Source: Tsukamurella sp. 8F (GTDB lineage Bacteria > Actinomycetota > Actinomycetes > Mycobacteriales > Mycobacteriaceae). Taken from it: 64,000 nt of DNA. The DNA lies in assembly GCF_029167375.1 (NCBI RefSeq), contig NZ_JARFTP010000001.1, positions 231,347-295,346 of the forward strand, in the 5' to 3' direction. Below, one piece after another: positions 48,029 through 56,497 of this stretch. A program made the translations under genes and the position numbers. The notes beneath the pieces were generated by a model. It was not told where the DNA came from. It saw only the letters and a list, made by a program, of their open reading frames with translations, and searched no databases. Within the stretch, counting starts at the first letter, position 1; each line of letters starts with the position of its first letter.

Positions 48029-49660
48029 GTGATTACTGCGACCGACCTCGAGGTGCGCGCCGGCGTGCGCACCCTGCTGACCGCGCCCGGCGACGCCCTC
48101 CGGGTGCAGCCGGGCGACCGGATCGGTCTGGTCGGGCGCAACGGCGCCGGAAAGACGACGACGCTGCGCATCCTCGCGGGTGAGGGAGAACCGTACGCGG
48201 GCAGGATCGTCTCGTCGGGTGAAGTCGGTTACCTCCCCCAGGATCCTAAGGAGGGCGACCTCGACGTCCTGGCCAAGGACCGGGTGCTCTCGGCGCGCGG
48301 ACTGGACGCCATCCTCCGGCAGATGGAGAAGCAGCAGGCCCGGATGGCCGAGTTGGTCGATGACGCCGAGCTCGCCGTCGCCGTGCGGAAGTACGGCAAT
48401 CTCGAGGACCGCTTCTCGTCGCTCGGCGGGTACACCGCGGAGTCCGAGGCCGCCAGGATCTGCCACAGCCTGGGGTTGCCCGACCGGATCCTGGGGCAGG
48501 AACTGCGCACCCTCTCGGGCGGCCAGCGGCGCCGCGTCGAGCTCGCTCGTATCCTGTTCGCCGCATCCGACGGCTCGGGCGGAAAGTCCGGCACGACGCT
48601 GCTGCTGGACGAACCGACCAACCACCTCGACGCCGACTCCATCGGTTGGCTGCGCGGTTTCCTGCAGAACCACGACGGCGGACTCATCGTGATCTCTCAC
48701 GACGTCGAGCTGCTGGCCGATGTCGTGAACCGGGTGTGGTTCCTCGACGCCGTGCGCGGCGAGGCCGACGTCTACAACATGGGCTGGAAGAAGTACCTCG
48801 ATGCTCGTGCCACGGACGAGCAGCGCCGCCGCCGCGAGCGCGCGAACGCCGAGAAGAAGGCTTCGGCGCTCAAGGCACAGGCCGCGAAGCTCGGTGCGAA
48901 GGCCACCAAGGCCGCGGCGGCGCAGCAGATGGTTCGGCGCGCAGAACGTCTCCTCGAGGAGGCCGACGAGGTGCGCGTCGCCGACCGCACGGCCCGGATC
49001 AAATTCCCGGCGCCCGCGCCGTCGGGTAAGACCCCGCTCATGGTCAAGGGGCTCACCAAGACGTACGGGTCGCTGGAGATCTTCACGGGCATCGACTTCG
49101 CGATCGACCGCGGCTCGCGCGTCGTGGTGCTCGGACTCAACGGTGCGGGCAAGACCACGCTGCTGAAACTGCTTGCGGGAGTGGAACAGCCGGATGCCGG
49201 AGGGCTGGAGCCTGGCCGCGGGCTCAAGATCGGCTACTTCGCGCAGGAGCACGACACGCTCGACGATGCTGCAAGCGTCTGGGACAACATCCGCCACGCG
49301 TCACCGGATGCGGGGGAGCAGGACCTGCGTGGCCTGTTGGGTGCATTCATGTTCACCGGGCCCCAGCTCGAGCAACCGGCAGGCACGCTCTCGGGTGGCG
49401 AGAAGACTCGCCTCGCGCTGGCGGGCCTGGTCTCGTCGGCCGCCAACGTGCTGCTGCTCGACGAGCCGACCAACAACCTCGACCCGATCAGTCGTGAGCA
49501 GGTGCTCGACGCGCTGCGGTCGTACGAGGGGGCTGTCGTGCTCGTGACACACGACCCCGGCGCCGCGGAAGCGCTCGACCCGGAGCGCGTCATCCTGCTG
49601 CCGGACGGCACAGAGGACCACTGGTCGGCCGAGTACCAGGAGCTCATCGAGCTGGCCTGA
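48029..49660 (+). CDS. ABC-F family ATPase (Rv1473-like)
   Basis: A 543-residue ABC-F protein: two ABC domains and no membrane segments. Such proteins act on the ribosome, in translation or antibiotic protection. Domain 1 has Walker A GRNGAGKTT near 37, signature LSGGQRRRVEL and LLLDEPTNHLD. The charged linker of about 60 residues (RRRRERANAEKKASALKAQAAKLG in parts) joins domain 2 with GLNGAGKTT, LSGGEKTRLAL and LLLDEPTNNLD. The opening ITATDLEVRAGVRTLL closely resembles Rv1473 of M. tuberculosis from memory, the neighbour there of acnR. Confidence 0.92.
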   Translation: MITATDLEVRAGVRTLLTAPGDALRVQPGDRIGLVGRNGAGKTTTLRILAGEGEPYAGRIVSSGEVGYLPQDPKEGDLDVLAKDRVLSARGLDAILRQMEKQQARMAELVDDAELAVAVRKYGNLEDRFSSLGGYTAESEAARICHSLGLPDRILGQELRTLSGGQRRRVELARILFAASDGSGGKSGTTLLLDEPTNHLDADSIGWLRGFLQNHDGGLIVISHDVELLADVVNRVWFLDAVRGEADVYNMGWKKYLDARATDEQRRRRERANAEKKASALKAQAAKLGAKATKAAAAQQMVRRAERLLEEADEVRVADRTARIKFPAPAPSGKTPLMVKGLTKTYGSLEIFTGIDFAIDRGSRVVVLGLNGAGKTTLLKLLAGVEQPDAGGLEPGRGLKIGYFAQEHDTLDDAASVWDNIRHASPDAGEQDLRGLLGAFMFTGPQLEQPAGTLSGGEKTRLALAGLVSSAANVLLLDEPTNNLDPISREQVLDALRSYEGAVVLVTHDPGAAEALDPERVILLPDGTEDHWSAEYQELIELA

Positions 49661-49687
49661 CACGTCCGCGGCACAGTCGGGCACGGG

Positions 49688-50482
49688 TCAGGGTAGGAGC
49701 TCGGCCTCTGTGATCGACGCGTGCAGGGCCGCGCAGCAGGCCCAGAGGGCGGACGTCGTTTCGGGGTCGGTGAGGACGGCCTCGCGGATCGAGGGCACGC
49801 TCACGGCCACCGCATGCCTAGAGGGCTGACCGGCCGCGGGAACGGCCATCCCGATGGCGCAGATCCCCGGCTCGGTCAGCCCGAGATTGAGGGCATAGCC
49901 GACCTCGCGCACGCGGCGCAGTTCGGCGATCAGCGCGTCCAGGTCCTGCCCCGCGAGATGGCTTCCGGCCAGCCGTGCGGCCTGGCTCGTATAGAGGGTG
50001 CGAACGGGTGTGTCGCCGAGGCCGGCCAGGAGGGCCTTGCCGCCCGATGTCAGGTGCGCGGGGAGGAGGGTTCCGGTCCGCTCGCCCACACGCAGCCGGT
50101 GGCGCGACTCGATCGATCCCAGGAACTCGACGCCGGTTCCGTCCCGCCGCAGCAGGGACACGGTCTCGCCGGTCGCGTGGGCGAGGTCGCCCAGCGGTCC
50201 GGCGATCGTCGCAGGCAGACCGGCGACCCCGACCACCTCGGGATCACCGCGCAGGGCGGCTCCGGCGACGTACCTCCGGCTCGCGTCCTGTTCCGCGAAT
50301 CCGCGGTACACGAGGGTCGAGAGGAGGCGGTGTGCCGTCGACGGCGCAACGCCCAGGTACTCCGCGGCCTCCTGCACACGCAGACCGTCGCTTTCGCGAC
50401 GCAGCAGCGTCAGCAGTCGAAGCGCGTTGTCGACCACCGCTACCGCGTAGCTGGGCTTCTTGACGATGGAGTAGCGCTGCAC
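49688..50482 (-). CDS. IclR-family regulator, probably of gentisate genes
   Basis: A 264-residue IclR-type regulator. The N-terminal winged helix (about 10-70) shows YAVAVVDNALRLLTLL, LRVQEAAEYLGVAPSTAHRLLSTL and the wing SRRYVAG. The C-terminal effector domain includes GETVSLLRRDGTGVEFLGSIES, LPAHLTSGGKALLA and AIGMAVP. In Corynebacterium the IclR regulator GenR controls gentisate genes, and here the gentisate operon is nearby with a GenR-like site. GTG 50482 is the start. Effector unknown. Confidence 0.85.
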   Translation of the reverse strand: MQRYSIVKKPSYAVAVVDNALRLLTLLRRESDGLRVQEAAEYLGVAPSTAHRLLSTLVYRGFAEQDASRRYVAGAALRGDPEVVGVAGLPATIAGPLGDLAHATGETVSLLRRDGTGVEFLGSIESRHRLRVGERTGTLLPAHLTSGGKALLAGLGDTPVRTLYTSQAARLAGSHLAGQDLDALIAELRRVREVGYALNLGLTEPGICAIGMAVPAAGQPSRHAVAVSVPSIREAVLTDPETTSALWACCAALHASITEAELLP

Positions 50483-50531
50483 GGCTTCGAACCTACCTAT
50501 CGGGTGAGGACCGCTCGGGCACGAATGACGG

Positions 50532-51971
50532 TCACGCTCCCACGTTGTGCACGTAGGTCTTGACCTCCTGGAACTCGGCGAGTGCGCCGACGCCGTTGAG
50601 GCGGCCGACGCCGCTCTGCTTGAATCCGCCCTCCTCGAACTCGTCGGCGACGACCGCCCACGTGTTGGTCCAGACGGTGCCGGCCTTGATTCGGCGGGCG
50701 ACGCGAGTGGGTCGGTCGATGTCCCGCGACCATACGGATGCGGCGAGACCGTAGTCGGTGGCGTTTGCGAGCTCGACGGCCTCGTCCTCGGTTTCGAACA
50801 CCTCGAAAGTTGCTACGGGACCGAATATCTCACCCTGGACGACCGGATGTGAGGATTCCTTCGGGGCCAGCAGCGCTGGCGCGACGAAGGCGCTGTCGGG
50901 ACCGCCGACCTGCCCGCCGCGCAGTAGTACCTCCACCGTCGTGTCCGCTTCGGCGTCCGCGAGGACCTTCTCGACCCGCCGCGCGGTCGCGGCGTCGATC
51001 ATGGGGCCCATCGGGCTGTCCAGCGCGTCGCCCGGCGCGGGGTGCACGGTCCCCAAGGACGCCACGAGGCGCTCGCGGAGCTCGCCGGCGATCGCGGAGT
51101 GGGCGAGCACGCGGCTCCCCGTCATGCAGAACTGCCCGGCGAAGGTCGTGACCGCCGCCGTGAGGGTGGGGACCACCGCTTCGAGGTCGGCGTCGTCGAA
51201 CACGATCATCGGGCTCTTGCCGCCGAGTTCGAGCGAGAGCCGCTTCAAATGCCGGGCCGCGTTCGCCATTATCGTGCGGCCGACGGCGGTGCTGCCCGTG
51301 TAGCTGACCACTTCGACGTCGGGTGAGGAGACCAGCGCCTGCGCGAGTGCCGAACCCGACTCGGTGACCGAGTTGATCACGCCGGCGGGCAAACCCGGTG
51401 TGTCGGCCAGGATCTCGTGCAAGATGCCGTTCACGATGCCGGTTTGGGCGGGCATCTTCATCGCCACTGTGCAGCCCGCGGCGAGCGCAGGCGCGAAGGA
51501 CCGGACGGCCAGTACGATGGGCGAGTTCCACGGGACGATCACGCCCGCGACGCCCGCCGGCTCGGCGACGCTGCGCATGTGCAGGCCGGGCGACACCTCG
51601 ATCGCGCGCCCGGCGTCCGTGAGCGCTAGGGCCGCGTAGTACCTCAGCTTGGGCACTGTCAGCGATAGCTCGAAGTGGGCCTCGCGCAGGATCTTTCCGT
51701 TCTCCCGGGCTAGGGCGAGCGCGAGTTCGTCGGTACGCGCCTCGATACGGTCGGCGACCGCGTTGAGCACTCGGTGGCGGAGATGGCGGTCACGGGACCA
51801 CTCCGTGCTGTCGAATGCGCGAGCCGCTGCTTCGATGGCCGCGGCCGCCTCCGGTTCGCCGCCGGCGGCGAACAAGCCCAGTACCGCGCCATCGCCTGGA
51901 GAGATGGACTCCTGATCGGGATCGCCGACGAGCGTGCCGTCGATCAGGTTACGGGAGGTCGGGAGAGCCAT
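50532..51971 (-). CDS. NAD(P)-dependent aldehyde dehydrogenase
   Basis: A 479-residue aldehyde dehydrogenase that oxidises an aldehyde to its acid. It has GVIVPWNSPIVLAV, the cofactor segment YTGSTAVGRTIM, the general base glutamate in LELGGKSPM near 252, the nucleophilic cysteine in GQFCMTGSRV near 286, and EIFGPVATF. ATG 51971 follows AAGGACC. It is divergent from the gentisate operon across a GenR-like site, so an aromatic aldehyde feeding the gentisate route is a reasonable but unproven substrate. Confidence 0.9.
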   Translation of the reverse strand: MALPTSRNLIDGTLVGDPDQESISPGDGAVLGLFAAGGEPEAAAAIEAAARAFDSTEWSRDRHLRHRVLNAVADRIEARTDELALALARENGKILREAHFELSLTVPKLRYYAALALTDAGRAIEVSPGLHMRSVAEPAGVAGVIVPWNSPIVLAVRSFAPALAAGCTVAMKMPAQTGIVNGILHEILADTPGLPAGVINSVTESGSALAQALVSSPDVEVVSYTGSTAVGRTIMANAARHLKRLSLELGGKSPMIVFDDADLEAVVPTLTAAVTTFAGQFCMTGSRVLAHSAIAGELRERLVASLGTVHPAPGDALDSPMGPMIDAATARRVEKVLADAEADTTVEVLLRGGQVGGPDSAFVAPALLAPKESSHPVVQGEIFGPVATFEVFETEDEAVELANATDYGLAASVWSRDIDRPTRVARRIKAGTVWTNTWAVVADEFEEGGFKQSGVGRLNGVGALAEFQEVKTYVHNVGA

Positions 51972-52042
51972 GGTGGGTCCTTCTGCTTGCGCGGACGGTG
52001 TTCGCCCAAGTGTGGTCCGACCGGAGCGACGCCTCACGTCAT

Positions 52043-52059
52043 ATTCCGCTAGGCAGAAT
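52043..52059. promoter_or_regulatory. GenR-like IclR operator
   Basis: ATTCC-GCTAGGC-AGAAT differs by one base from the ATTCC-N7-GGAAT motif I recall for the IclR regulator GenR of Corynebacterium glutamicum. It lies between the divergent aldehyde dehydrogenase and gentisate genes. Flanking it, GGTCCGAC (52014-52021) and GTCGGACC (52060-52067) form a second, wider inverted repeat. Confidence 0.55.
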
Positions 52060-52124
52060 GTCGGACCGGACGGCAGGTGCAGCGCCCTACGGTCGGCCCA
52101 TCGTCGACAGTCTGAGGAGCGACC

Positions 52125-53204
52125 ATGACCGCGACCGAGCCCCTGCCGGAGCCCGACCCCGAACTCGACCGCCTCTACGCCGATTTCGCGGCCGGACACA
52201 TGACACCGTTGTGGACCCAGATCGGCGACTTGATGCCGGCGGCACCCACTCCGCGGGCCGTCTCGCACGTGTGGCGGTGGTCGTCGTTGTTCCCGCTCGC
52301 CGCTCGCGCGGGCGACCTCGTTCCCGTCGGTCGCGGCGGCGAGCGACGTGCGATCGCCTTGGCCAACCCGGGACTGGGTGGGGCGCCACACGTCACCCCC
52401 ACGCTGTGGGCCGCCGTCCAGTACCTCGGCCCGAAAGAGGTGGCGCCCGAGCATCGGCACAGTCAGAACGCCTTCCGGTTCGTGGTCGAGGGCGAGGGTG
52501 TCTGGACGGTTGTCAACGGCGATCCGGTCGCGATGCGGCGTGGTGACCTGCTCCTCACGCCGGGGTGGCACTTCCACGGTCACCATAACGAGACCGACCA
52601 TCCGATGGCCTGGCTCGACGGCCTGGACATCCCGTTCGTGCACTACACAGACGCGGGGTTCTTCGAGTTCGGATGCGATGGGGTGACCGACGATTCGACA
52701 CCTGACGTGTCGCGAGCGGAACGTCTGTGGGCGCACCCCGGCCTGCGGCCCCTCGTCGGGCAGGGACCGAAGGTCAACTCGCCGATCGCCGCATACCGGT
52801 GGGAGCACACCGACGCTGCGCTCGCGGCCCAGCTCCAGCTCGAGGACGAGGGATACCCCGCAACCACGGACCCGGGGCACGCGGCGGTCCGATTCACCAA
52901 CCCCACCACAGGCGGGGACATCATGCCGACGATCCGCGCGGAGTTCCACCGCCTGCGGCCGGGTGCCCATACCAGGCCGCGGCACGATGTCGGCAGCAAT
53001 GTCTTCCAGGTGTTCGAGGGCAGTGGCACGGTCCACCTCGGCGATGTGGCCTGGTCGGTCGCGAAGGGCGATCTGATCGCCGTGCCCTCCTGGGTCCGTT
53101 GGTGGCTCGAGGCCGACGAGCCGCTGGACCTGTTCGCCTTCTCCGACGCCCCGATTCTGGAGCGCCTGCACCTGGCACGTACGCATACCCCCGAAGGAGC
53201 CTGA
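52125..53204 (+). CDS. Gentisate 1,2-dioxygenase
   Basis: This Fe(II) bicupin opens the ring of gentisate (2,5-dihydroxybenzoate) to maleylpyruvate. The 359 residues hold two cupin domains. The first has the iron ligands in PEHRHSQNAFRFVVEGEG near 107-124 and GWHFHGHHN near 147-155; the second has HTRPRHDVGSNVFQVFEGSG near 285-304. ATG 52125 follows GAGGAGC. It is first of a three-gene lower pathway with the FAH hydrolase and maleylpyruvate isomerase. A 1-hydroxy-2-naphthoate or salicylate dioxygenase is a less likely alternative. Confidence 0.88.
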   Translation: MTATEPLPEPDPELDRLYADFAAGHMTPLWTQIGDLMPAAPTPRAVSHVWRWSSLFPLAARAGDLVPVGRGGERRAIALANPGLGGAPHVTPTLWAAVQYLGPKEVAPEHRHSQNAFRFVVEGEGVWTVVNGDPVAMRRGDLLLTPGWHFHGHHNETDHPMAWLDGLDIPFVHYTDAGFFEFGCDGVTDDSTPDVSRAERLWAHPGLRPLVGQGPKVNSPIAAYRWEHTDAALAAQLQLEDEGYPATTDPGHAAVRFTNPTTGGDIMPTIRAEFHRLRPGAHTRPRHDVGSNVFQVFEGSGTVHLGDVAWSVAKGDLIAVPSWVRWWLEADEPLDLFAFSDAPILERLHLARTHTPEGA

Positions 53205-53207
53205 ACC

Positions 53208-54026
53208 ATGCGCCTAGCAACACTCCGTATCGACGGCGGCACCGCAGCCGTGCGCGTCGACGGCACCACCGCCACCGTCGTCTCCGGTTACGCCGACCTG
53301 TCGACGCTGCTCGCCGATCCTGACTGGGAGTCGTTGGCGGCGAACGCCTCCGGTGACACCATGGACCTCGACGATGCCGACTACGCCCCCGTCGTCCCCA
53401 CCCCGGGCAAGATCGTGTGCGTCGGCCTGAACTACGCGACGCACATCCGCGAGATGGGGCGCGACCTCCCCGAATATCCGACCCTGTTCGCGAAGTTCCG
53501 TGAGGCGCTGACCGGTCCGTACGACGATGTAGTGGTCCCTTCGTACGCCGCCGGTGAGCTGGACTGGGAGGCCGAGCTCGCCGTGATCATCGGCAAGCCT
53601 GCATACCAGGTGAAGGCGTCGGATGCCGCCGCACACATCGCCGGCTACACGGTGATCAACGACTACACCATGCGTGACTACCAGTACCGCACGCTGCAGT
53701 GGGACCAGGGGAAGTCGTTCGAGAAGTCGGCCGGATTCGGGCCGCACCTGGTCACCGACTACACGCCGAACACGCGCATCACCGCGACTCTCGACGGCGA
53801 GCTCATGCAGGATGCCGTGACCAACGATCTGGTATTCGGGCCGGAGGCGTTGGTGGAGTACATCTCCCACATCGTCACCCTGGCGCCCGGCGACGTCGTC
53901 ATCACAGGAACGACGGGAGGCGTCGGGCACGCCAGGACGCCCGCGCGACACATCCAGGACGGCGAGACCGTCGAGGTGACCATCGAAGGCATCGGCTCGG
54001 TGAAGAACAAGACGGTGGTGCGCTGA
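53208..54026 (+). CDS. Fumarylpyruvate hydrolase (FAH family)
   Basis: A 272-residue fumarylacetoacetate-hydrolase-fold enzyme that would split fumarylpyruvate to fumarate and pyruvate, last step of the gentisate route. Family motifs are VCVGLNYATHIREMG, FAKFREALTGPYD, the metal-binding DWEAELAVIIGK, YTVINDYTMRDYQ, GKSFEKSAGFGPHLV and TGTTGGVGHAR. ATG 53208 begins three bases after the dioxygenase stop. The substrate is assigned from the neighbouring genes, because FAH sequences alone do not define it. Confidence 0.88.
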   Translation: MRLATLRIDGGTAAVRVDGTTATVVSGYADLSTLLADPDWESLAANASGDTMDLDDADYAPVVPTPGKIVCVGLNYATHIREMGRDLPEYPTLFAKFREALTGPYDDVVVPSYAAGELDWEAELAVIIGKPAYQVKASDAAAHIAGYTVINDYTMRDYQYRTLQWDQGKSFEKSAGFGPHLVTDYTPNTRITATLDGELMQDAVTNDLVFGPEALVEYISHIVTLAPGDVVITGTTGGVGHARTPARHIQDGETVEVTIEGIGSVKNKTVVR

Positions 54027-54028
54027 CC

Positions 54029-54775
54029 GTGGGCTTCCGAGACCTGCCGCGTGCCGATCAGCTCTCGTTAGTCCGCTGCGGCACCTCGTATTTCGCGCGT
54101 CGGCTGGGGGAGACGAGTGACGCGGAGCTGGACGAGCGGTCCGCTCTGCCGGGCTGGGGACGACGGCACCTGGTTGCGCATGTCGGCTACAACGCGCTGG
54201 CGCTGGCGCGGCTGATGGACTGGGCGAGCACGGGCACCCCGACGCCCATGTACGAGTCCGTCGACCAGCGCGCCCGGGAGATCGATGAGGGCGCGACCCT
54301 GTCGGCGGGCGCTCTGCGGAATCTGTTCGACCACGCGGTCGCCCGGCTCGACGAGAAGTGGCGCCGCGCCTCCGATTCCGCGTGGCAGGCGGAGGTCAGG
54401 ACCGCGCAGGGCCGGACGGTTCCTGCATCCGAGACGATCTGGCTGCGCTGCCGAGAGGTGTGGATCCACTCCGTCGACCTCGCCGGCTTCGGGAGGTTCG
54501 GCGACTTCCCGGAGGTCGTGCTGGCGTCGCTGATCGACGACGTCGCCACCGCGTGGCGGATCCGCGGCGAAGGTGCGGGCCTGGTGTTCCGACCGGACGG
54601 ATACGAGCCGATCGCGATCGACGACGGCCCGGGAGCTGTTCCGGCGCAGACCGTGGCGCGACGCCCCGTCGAGATCGAGGGGCCGCTCGCATCGGTGTGT
54701 CGCTGGGCCACCGGGCGCGGGGCGGTCGGTCTGCGAGCTCCGCAGGCGCCGCCGGACCCGCCCCGGTGGCTGTAG
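54029..54775 (+). CDS. Maleylpyruvate isomerase, mycothiol-dependent type
   Basis: A 248-residue DinB-fold protein of the mycothiol-dependent maleylpyruvate isomerase family, converting maleylpyruvate to fumarylpyruvate. The putative zinc ligands are the histidine of LVAHVGYNA near 50 and the glutamate and histidine of REVWIHSVDL near 144-148, matching the known His-Glu-His arrangement. The GTG at 54029 begins two bases after the hydrolase stop. It completes the gentisate lower pathway. Thiol cofactor use is family knowledge. Confidence 0.85.
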   Translation: MGFRDLPRADQLSLVRCGTSYFARRLGETSDAELDERSALPGWGRRHLVAHVGYNALALARLMDWASTGTPTPMYESVDQRAREIDEGATLSAGALRNLFDHAVARLDEKWRRASDSAWQAEVRTAQGRTVPASETIWLRCREVWIHSVDLAGFGRFGDFPEVVLASLIDDVATAWRIRGEGAGLVFRPDGYEPIAIDDGPGAVPAQTVARRPVEIEGPLASVCRWATGRGAVGLRAPQAPPDPPRWL

Positions 54776-54818
54776 CCTTCGCCCGCCCACCGCGCGTCCG
54801 TTTTAGTAGGTTGGACGG

Positions 54819-55652
54819 GTGGTGGACTACATCAGCATCGAGACCGAGGCCGGTTCCTTCGACGCGATGGCCGCAGGGCCCGAGGGGGGCCGCCCGGTCA
54901 TGCTGCTACACGGATTCCCGGAGGCTGCACTCGAATGGTCGCACCAGCTCGCCGGGCTGGCGGCCGTCGGCTACCGCGTCGTCGCGCCGGACCAGCGCGG
55001 ATACTCACCGGGGGTGCGGCCCGAATCGCCCAGCGACTACCGGATCGAGACGCTGGTCGCGGATGTGATCGCCATGGCGGACCGTCTGGGCTGGCAGCGG
55101 TTCGACCTCGTCGGCCATGACTGGGGCGGTGCAGTCGCGTGGTGGGCCGCGGACATACACCCGCATCGTGTCCGCAGCCTGGCGGCGGTGTCGACGCCGC
55201 ACCCCGGGGCACTGGCCGAGGCGCTCCGCACCGACGAGGACCAGGCCAGGCGGTCGCAGTATATGCGCGATTGGCGAGCGACCCCGGCCACCGAGAACGC
55301 ATTCCTCGCCGACGGCGCGCGGGCGCTGCGCCGGATCTTCGAGGGCGGGGTTCCGCGCGAGCACGTCGACGAGTACGTGCAGCGACTGTCCGAGCCGGGC
55401 GCACTGACGGCTGCGTTGAACTGGTACCGCGCGGGTGGGCCCGAGGGACGGATCGGACGGATCACCGTTCCGACGCTCTACGTCTGGAGTACGGAGGATG
55501 TCGCACTGGGTTCGGTTGCGGCACTGGCTACCGCCGACTGGGTCGAGGCGCCCTACCGGTTCGAGATGCTCGAGGATGTCTCCCACTGGGTGCCCGAGGA
55601 GGCCGCAGAGCAGCTGACCGTGCACCTCGTCGCGCACCTCGAGGGAACCTAG
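54819..55652 (+). CDS. Alpha/beta hydrolase, epoxide hydrolase-like
   Basis: A 277-residue alpha/beta hydrolase with LLHGFPEA (oxyanion HGFP), PDQRGYSPG, the nucleophile elbow GHDWGG with an aspartate nucleophile as in epoxide hydrolases and haloalkane dehalogenases, and a terminal catalytic histidine in DVSHWVPEE. The HGFP-plus-Asp pattern favours epoxide hydrolase. GTG 54819 sits six bases after TAGGTT, a leaderless layout. It is separate from the gentisate operon and convergent with the deacetylase gene, sharing CTAG at the stops. Confidence 0.85.
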   Translation: MVDYISIETEAGSFDAMAAGPEGGRPVMLLHGFPEAALEWSHQLAGLAAVGYRVVAPDQRGYSPGVRPESPSDYRIETLVADVIAMADRLGWQRFDLVGHDWGGAVAWWAADIHPHRVRSLAAVSTPHPGALAEALRTDEDQARRSQYMRDWRATPATENAFLADGARALRRIFEGGVPREHVDEYVQRLSEPGALTAALNWYRAGGPEGRIGRITVPTLYVWSTEDVALGSVAALATADWVEAPYRFEMLEDVSHWVPEEAAEQLTVHLVAHLEGT

Positions 55653-56422
55653 AACAGGCTCGTCGCGTGGCCGGGATGGCCCGGTTCGACGAAGAACTCC
55701 GTCCCGAAGAGCGGAGCGAGCACCACTGAGGGGACACGGAGGGTCAGCCGCTGTAGGCGGGCCGTGCGGCCGCTCTTGGCGGCCTCGGTATGGTGCTCCG
55801 CAACGGCGCGCTGCTTCGCGCGGAGCTGTCGCCTCACGTCGATGCGATGCGTTATGTCTCGGCTCGGCGTGAACCACGTGCGGGCCCGGCGGACGTCATG
55901 GCCGTGCGTGAGGCGCAGGAGGGATGTCACGGTCAGCACTCGCACCGCGATCTCGCGCGGCGCCGTCGCCTCGACGAGACGGACACCCGTGAGCTCGGCG
56001 GTGCGCCGTGCAACGGCGTGCACCGCGAGATGATCCCGGTGACCGTAGCCGCCTGCGGCGTCGTAGCCGATGAGTAGGTCTGCTCCGACGTCGCGGACGA
56101 CGGCCGCCAGCCGCTCCGCGGGCTCGTCGACGCCCGCTCGCACGAACCGGACGCGCCCCTCGGGATCGGCATAGAGCTCCGCACCGTGTCCGCTGTCCGC
56201 GTAGCCCAGCCAACGCACGTCCGCGACATCCAACCGCGCCGCCGCGCGATCCAACTCGTCGAGCCGCCGCCGCGGATCGGGCTCGTCGTCGCCGCGCATC
56301 ATCCCGTCGGTGGCTACGACGAGAACGACGCGGTGCCCCTCGGCGGCGAGCTTTGCGAGCGTGCCGCCGGTGAGGAGGCTCTCGTCGTCCGGGTGTGCGT
56401 GCAGCGCGACGACCGTGGCCAT
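55649..56422 (-). CDS. PIG-L/LmbE family deacetylase (MshB/Mca-like)
   Basis: A 257-residue zinc deacetylase of the PIG-L/LmbE family, which includes the mycothiol enzymes MshB and Mca. Zinc motifs are AHPDDESLLTGG near 9-20 and HRDHLAVH near 130. It lacks the full length (about 300) and other marks of MshB, so a general N-deacetylase is safer. ATG 56422 has its own box CTATAC six bases upstream on this strand, and a hairpin separates it from the SMC operon above. Substrate unknown. Confidence 0.82.
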   Translation of the reverse strand: MATVVALHAHPDDESLLTGGTLAKLAAEGHRVVLVVATDGMMRGDDEPDPRRRLDELDRAAARLDVADVRWLGYADSGHGAELYADPEGRVRFVRAGVDEPAERLAAVVRDVGADLLIGYDAAGGYGHRDHLAVHAVARRTAELTGVRLVEATAPREIAVRVLTVTSLLRLTHGHDVRRARTWFTPSRDITHRIDVRRQLRAKQRAVAEHHTEAAKSGRTARLQRLTLRVPSVVLAPLFGTEFFVEPGHPGHATSLF

Positions 56423-56428
56423 GGCCCC

Positions 56429-56434
56429 TGTATA
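56429..56434 (-). promoter_or_regulatory. -10 element of the PIG-L deacetylase gene
   Basis: On the minus strand TATACA is followed by six bases and the ATG at 56422. No ribosome site is present. It implies a separate leaderless message, so the deacetylase need not be part of the upstream jet operon. Confidence 0.45.
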
Positions 56435-56473
56435 GCAGACCTTCGGGCGCGGCCCGAGGTGTGGCCGTCTGCT

Positions 56474-56488
56474 GGAAACGCGGTTTCC
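56474..56488 (-). terminator. Hairpin after the jetC-like gene
   Basis: GGAAAC-GCG-GTTTCC forms a 6-bp stem with a tight 3-nt loop, 10 bases past the stop of the SMC-like gene and 52 bases before the deacetylase start. It could end the three-gene operon. There is no T-tract. Confidence 0.45.
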
Positions 56489-56497
56489 GCCCCGATC

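Noticed and set aside
55649..56422. Calling the PIG-L protein MshB
   Set aside because: It is shorter than MshB, and only the generic HPDDE and HxDH zinc motifs are visible.
56423..56497. A short jetD remnant between jetC and the deacetylase
   Set aside because: The 75-bp gap holds a hairpin and a -10 box, and no DUF2220-like frame on either strand.
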